64,000 bases of DNA from assembly GCA_963969495.1 (NCBI GenBank), contig OZ018321.1:138780685-138844684 (forward strand), in the 5' to 3' direction. This DNA comes from Ceratothoa steindachneri (taxonomy: Eukaryota; Arthropoda; Malacostraca; Isopoda; Cymothoidae). Numbering within the stretch: the first letter of the stretch is position 1; every line of letters begins with the position of its first letter. This document shows, one piece after another, positions 52,774 through 63,150 of the stretch. The notes below the pieces were generated by a model, which was not told where the DNA came from, did not search any database, and saw only the letters and a list, made by a program, of their open reading frames with translations. A program made the position numbers and the translations under genes.

Positions 52774-52951
52774 GAAGAAAACAAGAGACCACTTTTGTCT
52801 TCTATTCGAACAAATTAAATTTAGATCTAGTTTCCTCAATACAATCTGCATTAGAATTTTTTTATTCATCTATTAAAAAAAGACGTTTAGCGTTGAGTTT
52901 CTTAAATCTTAGTTTATATGAGGGCTTTATATTTAAATGCCTTGAATGGGA

Positions 52952-52957
52952 AATAAA
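52952..52957 (+). terminator. Polyadenylation signal AATAAA, lectin copy 3
   Basis: Canonical hexamer 179 bases after the TAA stop, as in the other copies. Confidence 0.65.
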
Positions 52958-53758
52958 TTCTGAAGTAAGCCTTTATTAATTACTAATCCTTCACACTTTG
53001 AATTTAGTGAAACAAGGCAGAGTACTCATATAGTTACGAATCCTTGAATAGTGCGAGCGACTTAGTGTTTATTAAAATATCAAAAAACAAATTAGGATAT
53101 AACGGTCATGAAGTTATTTTTACACAGGGTGGAACAACTGGATTAGAGAAGTAAAAATTCATTATAACCTTATGAATATGTCTGATTTCGAGGTAAAAAT
53201 GTTTGTGTAGGTGCCATGCTCACTAGGTATAGGGATAAATTAGGGGTTAACAAAATATCATTAAACAAATGAATAATCATGGATCATTTGATAAGCCTAT
53301 ACATTTTTTAGCTTTCTATGGGCGAAAATGAGAGGATCGACAAGGCGAAGGGCTCTTAGGAAATTTCAACATGATAGAACGATTATGAACATGAAGAAGA
53401 AACCTCGAGATCTGAGATAAGGAATCAAACATAGAATTATTCTGGTCAATCAATGATTATAGCATGATTTAGTGAGAAAAGCGGTAGGTGAGACAAGTTG
53501 ATTGAATAAAAAAGAACCAAATTTAAACTAAAGCTTAAAAGTGGTACAGCATTGGCTACGTCCAACTGCCCCAAACCGATGGAACACCGCTGCAAAAGAT
53601 TTGAATTCATTCCACAATTATGTCTCGAAAGTCAACTAGTTATAGAACATCTGAACAAAAAGAATATCATGACGGTCATGTGGGAAATAATTTTTGCAAG
53701 TGTTTAATGTGACCAGAGTTGAAACAAGATTTATAGACTATACTATTTAAGGCTTCTG

Positions 53759-54606
53759 ATACATGGCTCGATTACTGGTCAAAGGTATGCAAGTATGCGA
53801 TGTGGCCATATAACGATACCTGATAATAAATTGGCTACAGAATAAGAGTATGCCCTCAGAAACCGCGAGGAGGATCAGTGCCCCGCGGGGAGATATACAC
53901 ATATCGCATCGATGATCAGCGTTTTCTTGCCCAACCAGACTACCTCACTTGTCTCATTTTCAATTCATCGACGCGGAGTTTGTATATGACGAGGTTTTTC
54001 GAGACACACCATCTTCTTGTCCATTTGGAAAATAATCTTCCAAATACCACCATACTTTCGATCAAAGCTACTATTTTAAAATATGCCATTTAAGCCTTTC
54101 TCTTCGTTACTCTACGTCATTGTAAAGCAAAGTTGATCTCGAAAATACGATTTAGGGCAAAGGAGAAACACTTCGAAATATCATCTTCATCATTCAGCCT
54201 GAAAAGGATAATGGCAATAATTTCCCTTCAAAATGAGGTATATCTATATTGTGCCCCGGATATATGAGAGCCTAAAAGCTTCTTTATTATTTAATAATTA
54301 TCGTTAATAATTGTGTTTTTAATATTAAATAAAGCAAATACTAAAAATATGTGTTTGAACATAAGACAGAATATCAAAGTTCGGTGAAGTTAGGGAAGCG
54401 AAAATATATAGAAGGTACAAGCACTGTTTACTAAGGAACGTAAGACACGTAATTATCCTCTGCCTGTTTATAAAATGTACCCTCAAAGCTCCTTTCTACC
54501 TAAGGATTATGCAATAAGATGTCTCTTTTTAACTACTCGAGCTAGAAACCTCCTTAGGGACCTTTCCTCACAAACACTAGCGGGGTTTTTATTTTTATAC
54601 CGATCG
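53759..54606. other. Diverged outer edge of the array
   Basis: The segment aligns to 14,242-15,084 and 34,001-34,843, but with about one difference per ten bases and several indels (for example, the stretch around gtgtacacggtcatgt is missing). The preceding 160 bases differ at only about one site. The change is abrupt. Plus-strand open frame 53,878-54,093 exists only because of these changes and is not considered a gene. Confidence 0.8.
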
Positions 54607-55660
54607 TAGCTGACCAGACATCTCTCATGACTATAAAAAAGAAGATGTTTAACAGACTCCTAAAAAGATCACTCTTTTTTCTGTCTTTATCCTCTGTACT
54701 AAACTTCAGGGCGTCTGTAGGCTTCCTGAAGAGTAGTGTTTGCCCAAATTGCGAGTTATGATGTTGGTTATCGGCATGTCGAGTGTGTTCAACAAATTAA
54801 GTGTTTTGTGGCGTGAGAATCTGCATTGTTTTCAGCCGATGTGTAATACATGTAAGTTAGTTTCAACACCCATTGCGTTTACTAGAGCGTGTATGTTAAA
54901 CAATAATTCTTTTTGAGAAATGCGAGCAAAGGAACCCCTATCATCGCTATTTGCCCTTATAAACTACAACTGCTGATGAATGATGAAGTGGATGAGTATG
55001 GACCTGCATGGGCTCCTCTATAGGGCTGACTAATAGCGGCCTTAGTGATGGTTGAAGGCCGAATCAAGGACGTCCCTCTGGGGTGCTGCCCACTCACAGA
55101 CTTGGTTATCAGAGTTAAGGCCAGCATAAACAGAGAAGGTTGTATGTCTTTATATTGTTCAGGGTGTGATCACAGGCTAGGTTGATTACTGTCCCCGCAG
55201 GTTGTAACTCCGTTCCATTTCAGGATGCCTCTGATTTGGGGTTCTTCAATGTGCTAGAATTCAAACATCCTTTTCCGAAGCCTCCAGTTATGCACTATCC
55301 AAAGAACGGCATAGTTGTATTCAAGGATATGTGTGGTCTCCATTCAAAGTGCTAGATCACGAAGTGGTAAGGGATGAAAGGAAAAGTAGGCTGCCATAAG
55401 TGATGGCACTCTAGCCTAAAAAAAGTATTATATCTATTGGGGAAGGCGCAGTGGTGAAGAAGGGGCTGCAGTGGAAAAGCAGTATTTTATGTGTAACCGT
55501 GCTTGATTAAGCGAGAAGCCGGGTTTTGTGACGTTGTTTCCGAGCTTACCTATTTCTGCGCCTCTTGAAATCCAGGAGATTAGTGAGAGCGATGATAGAG
55601 CCCTTCAAAGTCTAGTCGTATGACCCCATTCCCAGCCGCATCTTTGATATAATATAAGAC
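54607..55660. other. Right flank of the array, no gene recognised
   Basis: This sequence has no counterpart in the array. No long open frame and no recognised element were seen. Base composition is more even than in the lectin units, and it leads directly into the decayed retrotransposon. Confidence 0.45.
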
Positions 55661-56800
55661 TCGTTCCAAGTCGAAGAGAGTTCTTAGGCAAAATAATCGA
55701 ACGTATGTTCAACACCCGTCTCCTTGAATTCCTAGACGAGAGGGACTGGTTCTTCCCCTGCCAATATGGCTTTAGATGACGCCGGTCCCCTCAAGTGATT
55801 GTGACTATCGTGCATGATATAATACAAAAAGAAAGACAAACTCTTCCCCAGCAAGGATGTAGATAATGTCTGGCACGATGGACTTCGTTGGAAAATAGCT
55901 AACAATACGGAGCCCCCTATCTGCACTAGAAGGCTTCTATCACATTATCTTGCAAATAGGAGATGACACATAAAATACAATGGCGCAAGATCACACGCAT
56001 GCACACCAAGCGCCGGCCTTCCACATGGAAACGTGGTGGCACCAACACTTTTCATTATTTACACAAACGACACCCCACAGCCTTTAAAAAACTGCACAAG
56101 CACTTACGCACTTTCCTACGCTCACTACGATACCATTTCCGCCTCCAGCCAGGGACCCCTAAAGATCACTGCCGTACACAAATAATACTGGGGAAGAAGA
56201 CAAGTGGTTCCTAGGCATGAAACCTCTAAAGATACAGAAGACACAGACGAAACTCTACGGCGCGCAAGACCACTACATGCAAAATATATAAATATATACA
56301 CACATACTAGACCGAAACTACATGGCACCAGCAAGACTAACATACGAACCCTACATGAAAATCCTCAGGGAGGGGGCACATTCGACAAATACCTCCACTT
56401 TTATGTACTCATAAACTACACAGACAAAAGCAAAAAGCATAAACAAAATCCCAAGCAAGTTCTACCCATCTAGCCACCATAATGAAGCTACACCTATGCT
56501 AGACACTAGTTAGGCTACTTCTCACATACGCTCCGCTCACGCACACAGTTGCGAGCCACACGTGCCAGAGGAGAGCACCAAGAATACAGAACACTGCGAT
56601 GAAACGCGCATGTGGCCCTCTACTTACAGGCATGTATACATTACACGATAACAATAAACTCACATCACTAAATTTTTATTGGCACAACCAAGCAACACAC
56701 CAGATAGGAAAATTAGGAAGAGACCCTACATAAATAAATGTGCATGAAAGACTACACTGAGCGGGCACTGAGAAGACACTCATCAGCTCACGATTACCCA
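55660..56800 (+). pseudogene. Decayed jockey-like LINE reverse transcriptase
   Basis: Reverse-transcriptase homology can be followed on the plus strand across several frames. FLGKIIERMFNTRLLEF and CQYGFR (55,681-55,777) match the segment before the first catalytic motif. AGLPHGNVVAPTLFIIYTND (about 56,008-56,070) matches the GxPQGS...YINDLP block. At the place where the catalytic FADD/YADD should be, the sequence reads YAHYD, so the active site is lost. RLLLTYAPLTHTVAS and RAPRIQNTAMKRACG (about 56,505-56,620) match the C-terminal region typical of these elements. Stops and frameshifts are frequent. This is a different and much older family than the CR1-like copies downstream. Confidence 0.65.
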
Positions 56801-57179
56801 CAACCAACACCCATCTTTACGGAAGTCAACAGTACCATGAATTTCGTGTTTCTTCATTTCGCGCCTCTTCCCTTGCACCCAATCATTTTCGGCTCCAAAC
56901 CAATATTCCAATAACTCGCACATTACCCGGCGCATGGGTATCTAGCCACTAACCTGTAACTCTATCTACCCTCTCCGTGAAGTTTTTCCCGCACCATTTT
57001 CCTCTTTAAATTCTTGTTTCCTGTATTTCGCTACAATCATCACTCTGCTATTCATTCTATTCCAATTCTATTCAAGTCGAAGACCATTAAAGTGAAAATA
57101 GGAAAAGAAAATCAGTAAAAAAAAACGGGCAACAGAAAGAGACCTAAACATTAATACATAAATACCAACAGAGACAAAA

Positions 57180-57425
57180 TATTTACTTTAAAAGTAAAAG
57201 GGTGGAAAGACTAATTATCTACTCCAACATCACCAGAAATGAAGACCCAAATATAATAATATTGACAGAACATGGAATAAATATAAAAAGACAAACAATA
57301 AAAATAGACAACGTCAACTTCCTAGGAACAAGGCCACATTCTGACCAGATATGATGAAGTAATGTTGTATATAAAGAAAGGTATTAAATATGAGGATATA
57401 GGAGAATTAGAAGAATCCTATCATC
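57180..57425 (+). pseudogene. LINE endonuclease-domain fragment (EEP type)
   Basis: The plus strand encodes NPDIIILTEH-like sequence (written here as DPNIIILTEHGI, about 57,245-57,280). After a frameshift it encodes EVMLYIKKGIKYEDI (about 57,355-57,400). The first resembles the TEH motif and the second the GGVAIYIKKGI motif of apurinic-type endonucleases of non-LTR retrotransposons. The fragment is interrupted by stops and is non-functional. It may belong to the decayed jockey-like element just upstream, although the order (endonuclease after RT) would require a second insertion or rearrangement. Confidence 0.5.
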
Positions 57426-57512
57426 ATCATAATCATCTTTACTAACTATAATTTAAGAAGGGGATCTTTTTTTATCAAAGTTATTTCTAATAATTCTTTT
57501 ATAATATCAAAC
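57421..57512 (+). repeat. Dispersed AT-rich repeat, fragment outside the array
   Basis: In reverse complement this matches the inner end of the intron-16 repeat. The near-exact shared core is agttatttctaataattc followed by ttataatatcaaa, preceded by aactataatttaag and a tcatcatcat run equivalent to the gatgatgatgat of the intronic copy. Confidence 0.6.
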
Positions 57513-57655
57513 AAGCCGCTGTTCTCTTCCTTAACAGGAAGAGCTTGGTTACACAGGCACCCCTGCTGGTGTGTTGTCTACGGCCTTATTTGCTAATCTT
57601 AACCACTTTTTTTAATCACCTTTATAACTCTTTATTTTAACACCCTGAACACCAT

Positions 57656-57740
57656 TTTCTTCTTCTTCTTCTTCTTCTTCTTCTTCTTCTTCTTCTTCTT
57701 CTTCTTCTTCTTCTTTTTCTTCTTCTTCTTCTTCTTCTTC
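57656..57740. repeat. (TTC)n microsatellite
   Basis: Nearly pure TTC repeats of about 85 bases, with one ctttttc interruption near 57,714. The repeat abuts the 5'-truncated end of the first CR1-like element with no spacer. Confidence 0.95.
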
Positions 57741-59523
57741 AGAGATGCGAAGAGGAAGTATGAAATAAACCTCGCAAAGGATTCGAAGAATGAACCGAAA
57801 CGGTTTTATGGGTACGTAAATAATAGGAAACCCGTAAAAGGATCGATAGGGCCGATCAAAGATAAGGATGGTCGTTTGACTGAAATTCCGACAGAAATGT
57901 CCAAAATTTTAAATGAGCATTTTACGAGCGTGTTTACTGTAGAAGATTCTTCCGAATTGGAATCGTTAATTGGGGAAGTTCGTAGTGCTGATAATTGCAT
58001 ATCCGATGTAACTATAAATGACGAGGAAATCCTTAAATTTATTAAGCTAATGAAAAAGTCGAAATCTCCGGGCCCCGATGGGGTATATCCAATTCATTTA
58101 AAGGAGCTTCAAAATGAACTCGTTAAGCCATTGCGTGAAATTTTCAATCGCTCATTAGAGGATGGCGTAGTTCCGTTGGATTTCAAGCGAGCAAACGTTA
58201 CACCTATATTTAAGAAGGGGAATAGATTTGAAGCAACGAATTTTCGGCCTATTAGTCTAACTTCGGTAGTTGGCAAGCTTTTAGAATCTGTAATTAAAGA
58301 TAGAATAGTGAGCCACCTCGAGGCAAATAAGCTGATTAACGATACCCAACATGGATTTAGGCGTGCGAGATCGTGCTTGACTAACTTGCTCGAATTCTTC
58401 CACAAAATGATTTGCGTGTACGATGAAAGCAAAGCTGTAGACGTAATATATTTAGACTTTAAAAAGGCGTTCGACACCGTCCCCCACCAAAGGTTATTAA
58501 TGAAAGTTAAAGCGATTGGGGTGACTGGTAAGATTTTAAACTGGATTAGAAATTGGCTGAAAGATCGCTCGCAGCGGGTGGTAATAAATGGGGAATGTTC
58601 AGATTGGGCCAGCGTTAGTAGTGGGGTACCGCAGGGCTCTGTTTTAGGCCCTTTATTGTTTTTAATTTATATTAACGATTTAGATAAAGGCATACTTAGT
58701 CGGATTTCGAAATTTGCGGACGACACGAAGCTGGGCAATCGTGCCTATGTAAGATCGGATGTCGATAAATTGCAGGGGGACCTAAACTCGATTGCCAATT
58801 GGGCGGACAAGTGGCAAATGGAATTTAATTTAAGCAAATGCAAGGTAATGCACTCACGTTGCCATAATTTAAGAGTAGAATATACCATGAAAGGCCAAGT
58901 CCTCGACGCGGTTAAATTAGAAAAAGACTTGGGAGTATTAGTCTCAGACGATTTTAAATTCTCGAAGCAATGCGCGGATGCGTGTAAAAAAGCAAATCGC
59001 GTTTTGGGTTATATCGCGCGTAATTTCACCTTCAAATCTAAGGATGTAATTTTACCTTTATATAAATCCCTTGTGCGGCCACTTCTCGAATACGCTGTTC
59101 AATTTTGGGCTCCATATTTAATGAAAGATATCGCGCAATTAGAAAGAGTGCAGCGTAGGGCTACGAAATTAATTCCAGAGCTGAGGAATAGATCATACGA
59201 GGAAAGGCTCAGGGCTTTAGATTTGCCATCGCTAGAACGCAGAAGATTACGTGGCCAGCTAATAGAAGTATTTAAAATATTGAAAGGGTTTCTCAAACGT
59301 TGACTTTCGCAATCTGTTCGAACTGGATCATAGGGGAAATACTCGTCAGCACGGGTTAAAATTAGTGAACAAGCGTTTTAACACTAGTATAGCCCAAAAC
59401 TATTTTACATTTAAAGTTACTCAAAATTGGAATCGGCTGCCCACCCACGTAGTAGATAGCACTTCGGTTAATATGTTCAAAAATCGTCTCGACGTGCATT
59501 TGAATAGTTTAAATATAACGTAG
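57741..59523 (+). pseudogene. CR1-like LINE ORF2, 5'-truncated, one frameshift (element 1)
   Basis: Frame is open from 57,741 (RDAKRKYEINLAKDS...) through the reverse transcriptase to a frameshift at about 59,291-59,293. There, one extra base compared with element 2 brings a stop at 59,303. In the shifted frame the C-terminus continues to TAG at 59,523. Motifs in order are [26 protein letters not shown], the catalytic DFKKAFD (about 58,455), [15 protein letters not shown], and the catalytic FADD (about 58,713-58,724). The endonuclease half is missing. The active-site residues are intact, so the insertion is fairly young, but truncation and frameshift make it non-autonomous. The family assignment to CR1 also rests on the octamer tail. 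Confidence 0.85.
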
Positions 59524-59963
59524 TTGAGCACTGTGAATTTAAACGTCCTTGCAGAGAGAGAGTTTGGAGCGGAGGTTTAAGGATATGAAATTATGATGAC
59601 TAAAAATGATGCCGGCGATTCTCTGCATGTGTAGCTTAGATGTCCCATTTCTTTTCCGCCTATCCTATAAGTAGTCTCTATCCCTAAATTAGCTTTTCAC
59701 CACTAGCAGTCGAGTGGCTGCGGAAGATGAGAAGAAAAACTTTCTATCTCCCTCGACCCCTAGTTTGATTAGTTAAAATTGCACGATAATGTACACATGT
59801 AGATAAGTGTGTACAGTAGATAGTATTAAAAAAAAAAAAAAAAAAAGCATGTTAGAGATACACTCGTAGATAAGGGTGTATCGTAGTTTTTGATTTAGTG
59901 TAGCGGACTAGCCTCGAGCGGACCTTAGGGTCTTTGCTGGTCCTAGATTCTGTAGTTCTGTAG
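59524..59963 (+). mobile_element. CR1-like element 1: 3'UTR, hairpins and octamer tail
   Basis: The 3'UTR holds two hairpins with the same loop core, gtagataag. The first is tgtacaca/tgtgtaca (59,790-59,815) and the second gatacac/gtgtatc (59,857-59,882), separated by an A-run. A third inverted repeat, ggacc/ggtcc, lies at 59,920-59,943. The element ends in two TTCTGTAG octamers (59,948-59,963), followed by ttcttcttttt. CR1 elements are known to end in short octamer repeats. Confidence 0.75.
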
Positions 59964-59973
59964 TTCTTCTTTT

Positions 59974-61494
59974 TCCGATATAACAGTTAATGAAGTGGAA
60001 ATTCTTAAATATATTAACCTGATGAAAAAGTCGAAATCACCCGGGCCCGATGGCGTTTACCCCACTCATTTGAAGGAACTTAGGAATGAGCTTGCGAAGC
60101 CTTTGCGTGCAATTTTCAATCGCTCATTAGAAGATGGCGTAGTCCTTTTAGACTTCAAGCGTGCAAACGTTACACCAATTTTTAGGAATGGGAATAGATA
60201 CGAAGCAACGAATTTTCGTCCTATTAGTCTAACTTTGGTAGTTGGAAAGCTTTTAGAATCGGTAATTAGAGATAGAATAGTGAGCCACCTCGAGCTAAAT
60301 AATCGGATTAAAGATTCCCAACATGGGTTTAGGCGAGCGAGATCGTGCTTGACAAATTTGCTCGAATTCTTCCATAAAATGATTTGCATTTACGACGAAA
60401 GCAAAGCTGTAGATGTAATCTATCTAGACTTTAAAAAGGCGTTTGACACCGTTCCGCACGAGAGATTATTAATGAAAGTTAAAGCAATCGGTGTGAAGGA
60501 AAATATTTTAAATTGGATTAGAAATTGGCTGAAAGATCGTTCGCAGCGAGTAGTTATAAATGGTGAATGTTCTGATTGGGTCAACGTCAGTAGTGGAGTG
60601 CCACAAGGCTCCGTTCTTGGCCCATTATTGTTTCTAATATATATAAACGATTTGGATAATGGCGTATTTAGTACGATTTCTAAATTTGCTGACGACACGA
60701 AGCTGGGCAACCGTGCCTATGTAAGATCGGATGTATAAAAATTACAAAAGGACCTAATCTTGATTGTCAGATGGGCGGATTTGTAGCAAATGCAGTTTAA
60801 TTTAAGTAAATGTAAGGTGATGCATTTGGGTTGCCATAATTTGAGGGTAGAGTAGACCATGAACGGCCAGGTGCTCGACGTAGTTAAATTGGAAAAAGAC
60901 CTGGGAGTTTTAGTCTCGGATGACTTCAAAGTCACGAAACAATGCGCGGATGCATGTAAAAAAGCAAATCGTGTGCTGGGTTATATCGCGCGTAATTTCA
61001 CGTTCAAATCCAAAGAGATAATTTTACCATTGTATAAATCACTTGTGCGTCCACTGCTCGAATATGCGGTTCAATTTTGGGCTCCATACTTAAACAAAGA
61101 TATCGCGCAATTAGAAAGAGTGCAGCGTAGGGCTACAAAATTAATTCCCGAGCTGAGAAACAGGCCGTACGAGGAAAGACTCAGGGCATTAGATTTGCCA
61201 TCTCTCGAAGGCAGAAGATTACGTGGCCAGCTAATAGAAGTATTTAAAATATTGAAAGGATTTTCAAACGTTGATTATAGGAATTTGTTCGAATTGGATC
61301 ATAGGGGAAACACTCGCCAACACGGATTAAAATTAGTGAACAAGCGATTTAACTCTAGTATAGCCCAAAACTATTTTACGTTTATAATTACTCAGATTTG
61401 GAATAGGCTACCCACCCACGTAGTGGATAATAGGTCGGTAAATATGTTTAAAAACCGTCTCGACGCGCACTTAAATAGTATGAATATAACGTAG
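59974..61494 (+). pseudogene. CR1-like LINE ORF2, 5'-truncated, three nonsense codons (element 2)
   Basis: Same family as element 1, beginning at the equivalent of 58,002 (tccgatataac). The frame is open through [19 protein letters not shown] and FADD (about 60,684-60,694) to a stop at 60,736-60,738. Two more in-frame stops follow near 60,784 and 60,853, where element 1 has W and Y codons. The C-terminal part (from 60,859) is open to TAG at 61,492-61,494 and preserves the frame lost in element 1. The RT core is intact but the ORF is dead. Confidence 0.85.
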
Positions 61495-61968
61495 TCTGAG
61501 CACAGTAAATAAAAACGTCTTTGCAAAAGGAGTTTGGAGCGGAGGAACAACGAGAGTAAAAATGATGACTAAAAATGATGCCAGCGATTTCTCTTGCATG
61601 TGTAGTTTAGATATCCATTTTCTTTTCCGCCTATCCTATAAATAGTCTTACTATCCTAAAACTAGATTTTCACCACTAGCAGTCGAGGGCTGCGGAAGTT
61701 GAGAAGAAAAACTTTCTATCACTTCCCCTAGGTTGAAGTAGTTAATATGCATGACAATGTACACATGTAGATAAGTGTGTACAGTAGATTATATATTAAA
61801 AAAAAATAAATAAATAAATAAAAATTATAATAAAAAAAATAAAGCATGTTAGAGATACACTCGTAGATAAGTGTGTATCGTAGTTTTGGATTTAGTGTAG
61901 CGGACTAGCCTCGAGCGGACCTTAGGGTCTTTGCTGGTCCTAGATTCTGTAGTTCTGTAGTTCTGTAG
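61495..61968 (+). mobile_element. CR1-like element 2: 3'UTR, hairpins and octamer tail
   Basis: Same layout as element 1: hairpin 61,759-61,783, A-rich tract 61,797-61,842 (expanded and partly taaa-like), hairpin 61,854-61,879, ggacc/ggtcc repeat, and then three TTCTGTAG octamers (61,945-61,968). The stems are preserved while surrounding bases differ, which suggests they matter to the element. Confidence 0.75.
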
Positions 61969-62232
61969 TTCTTCTTCTTGTTCTTCCTCTTCTTCTTTAT
62001 CTTCCTTTTCATCTTTTTCTTCTTCATCTTCTTCATCTTCATCTTATTCTTCTTCTTCTTCATCTTCTTCTTCATCTTCTTCATCTTTTTCTTCTTCATC
62101 TTCTTCATCTTCATCTTATTCTTATTCTTTTTATTCATCTTAATCTTCTTCTTTATCTTAATCTTCATCTTCATCTTCATCTTCATCTCCTTCTTAATCT
62201 TCATCTTCATTTTCCTCTTCATCTTCTCTTTA
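61969..62232. repeat. Imperfect TTC / CTTCAT microsatellite
   Basis: Continuous pyrimidine-rich repeats of ttc, cttcat and ttcatc starting directly after the octamer tail of element 2. Open frames on both strands (poly-Lys/Met on minus, poly-Phe/Ile on plus) are by-products of the repeat. Confidence 0.93.
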
Positions 62233-62305
62233 ACTATTTCAATCGTTTGAATTTCCAAAACACTCGGTCATATGTCAACTAAGCAAAAAAAACATTTATA
62301 AACTT

Positions 62306-62670
62306 ACAAAAAATCCCCATCTTAAATTATAGAGTTATGGAAAACAAAATGGTGAAGTTCAGAAATAAATATAGGTATCGAAATTTTGTGAATTTTTTAA
62401 AACTCAAAGAATTACGAATGGTGAAGTACAGAAAATTTATTTTTATATATCTTCTATTGTTCTATAACTCTATATTTTGGCAACGTGATATTTTGAAAGG
62501 GGGGAAATTTAGTTAAGAGTTCCTTTTTAAAATTATTATAATTGGCGAAGTTCAGAAAATTTATAAAAATATAACCATGGCTGCTTTTATTTAGATTTAA
62601 ATTTTAATTTTAGTAGTGAAACGCAAGCTCACCCCGTAGGGGCGACTAGCGAAGCCATTGTCTGGTGTTA
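62306..62670 (+). repeat. Dispersed AT-rich repeat, second copy outside the array
   Basis: In reverse complement this matches the intron-16 repeat of the lectin genes over most of its length, from ttaaattatagagtta through tggtgaagttcagaaata and ataaccatggctgctttta to the hairpin ccccgtaggggc and gaagccattgtctg. It also contains internal insertions relative to the intronic copies, so it is an independent family member. Confidence 0.65.
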
Positions 62671-62899
62671 TTATAAAGATGGAAATGAAAACCATAGACT
62701 TGATAGTAACTGGAGCGTGCCAACCACAAAGACGCTCGTATCTTCTGATCTCTAATTTCATTAGAATCTTTCCCCGTCCAGTATCTGTGATAATGTGGAG
62801 ATTTAAATACCAGGTACCGTAAAGCCGGAAAAAACAGCTTTAATGATGTGGTAAAACCATACATCTCCTATATCAAAACAATTTACTATAAAGGAAAAG

Positions 62900-63150
62900 A
62901 CATGACTTCAAAACCTTTCTAACTGATAGATCTTCTACAAACCCGAACCTTGAGCGGACAAATCCGAATTTTCACTTCACTCGCCACAACGAATCATGCT
63001 CTAGAGACCCCATCGGATCACTTCAATCTAATTACGAAAATTTCGACCTCACCTATCCAAATTAAAACTCCGAAAAGGAAGGTCCTCAGCAAAACAGATT
63101 GGAATAAATATAAAGGAGACCTCAGTACGTTCGAAATAGAAACTTAAATA
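62900..63150 (+). pseudogene. Possible LINE endonuclease C-terminal fragment
   Basis: The open frame ending at 63,147 encodes SDHFNLITKI and then LSKTDWNKYKGDLSTF. This resembles the SDH...I signature at the end of retrotransposon EEP endonucleases and the kaDWekF segment that follows it. A preceding stretch, FLTDRSSTNPNL, in another frame resembles the usual LLN.G.PTR motif. The similarity is by eye and short. Confidence 0.4.

Larger units (their letters stand above)
34844..54606. repeat. Tandem array unit C (last copy, diverged right edge)
   Basis: This is the last copy of the array and carries lectin gene copy 3. It is nearly identical to the other copies until about 53,759. From there to 54,606 it differs at roughly one base in ten, with several indels, and beyond that no homology is visible. 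The unit also shows more scattered differences than the others across about 45.4-49.6 kb and 50.6-52.2 kb. Confidence 0.9.

Noticed and set aside
53878..54093. 71-codon plus-strand frame unique to the third unit
   Set aside because: It arises from substitutions in the diverged array edge. The homologous frames in the other units are broken and no domain is seen.
55963..56473. Plus-strand frames of 83 and 89 codons
   Set aside because: They run out of frame through the decayed reverse transcriptase, whose homology lies in the other frames.
61905..62258. Lys/Met-rich minus-strand frame and Phe/Ile-rich plus-strand frame
   Set aside because: Both only translate the CTTCAT/TTC microsatellite.
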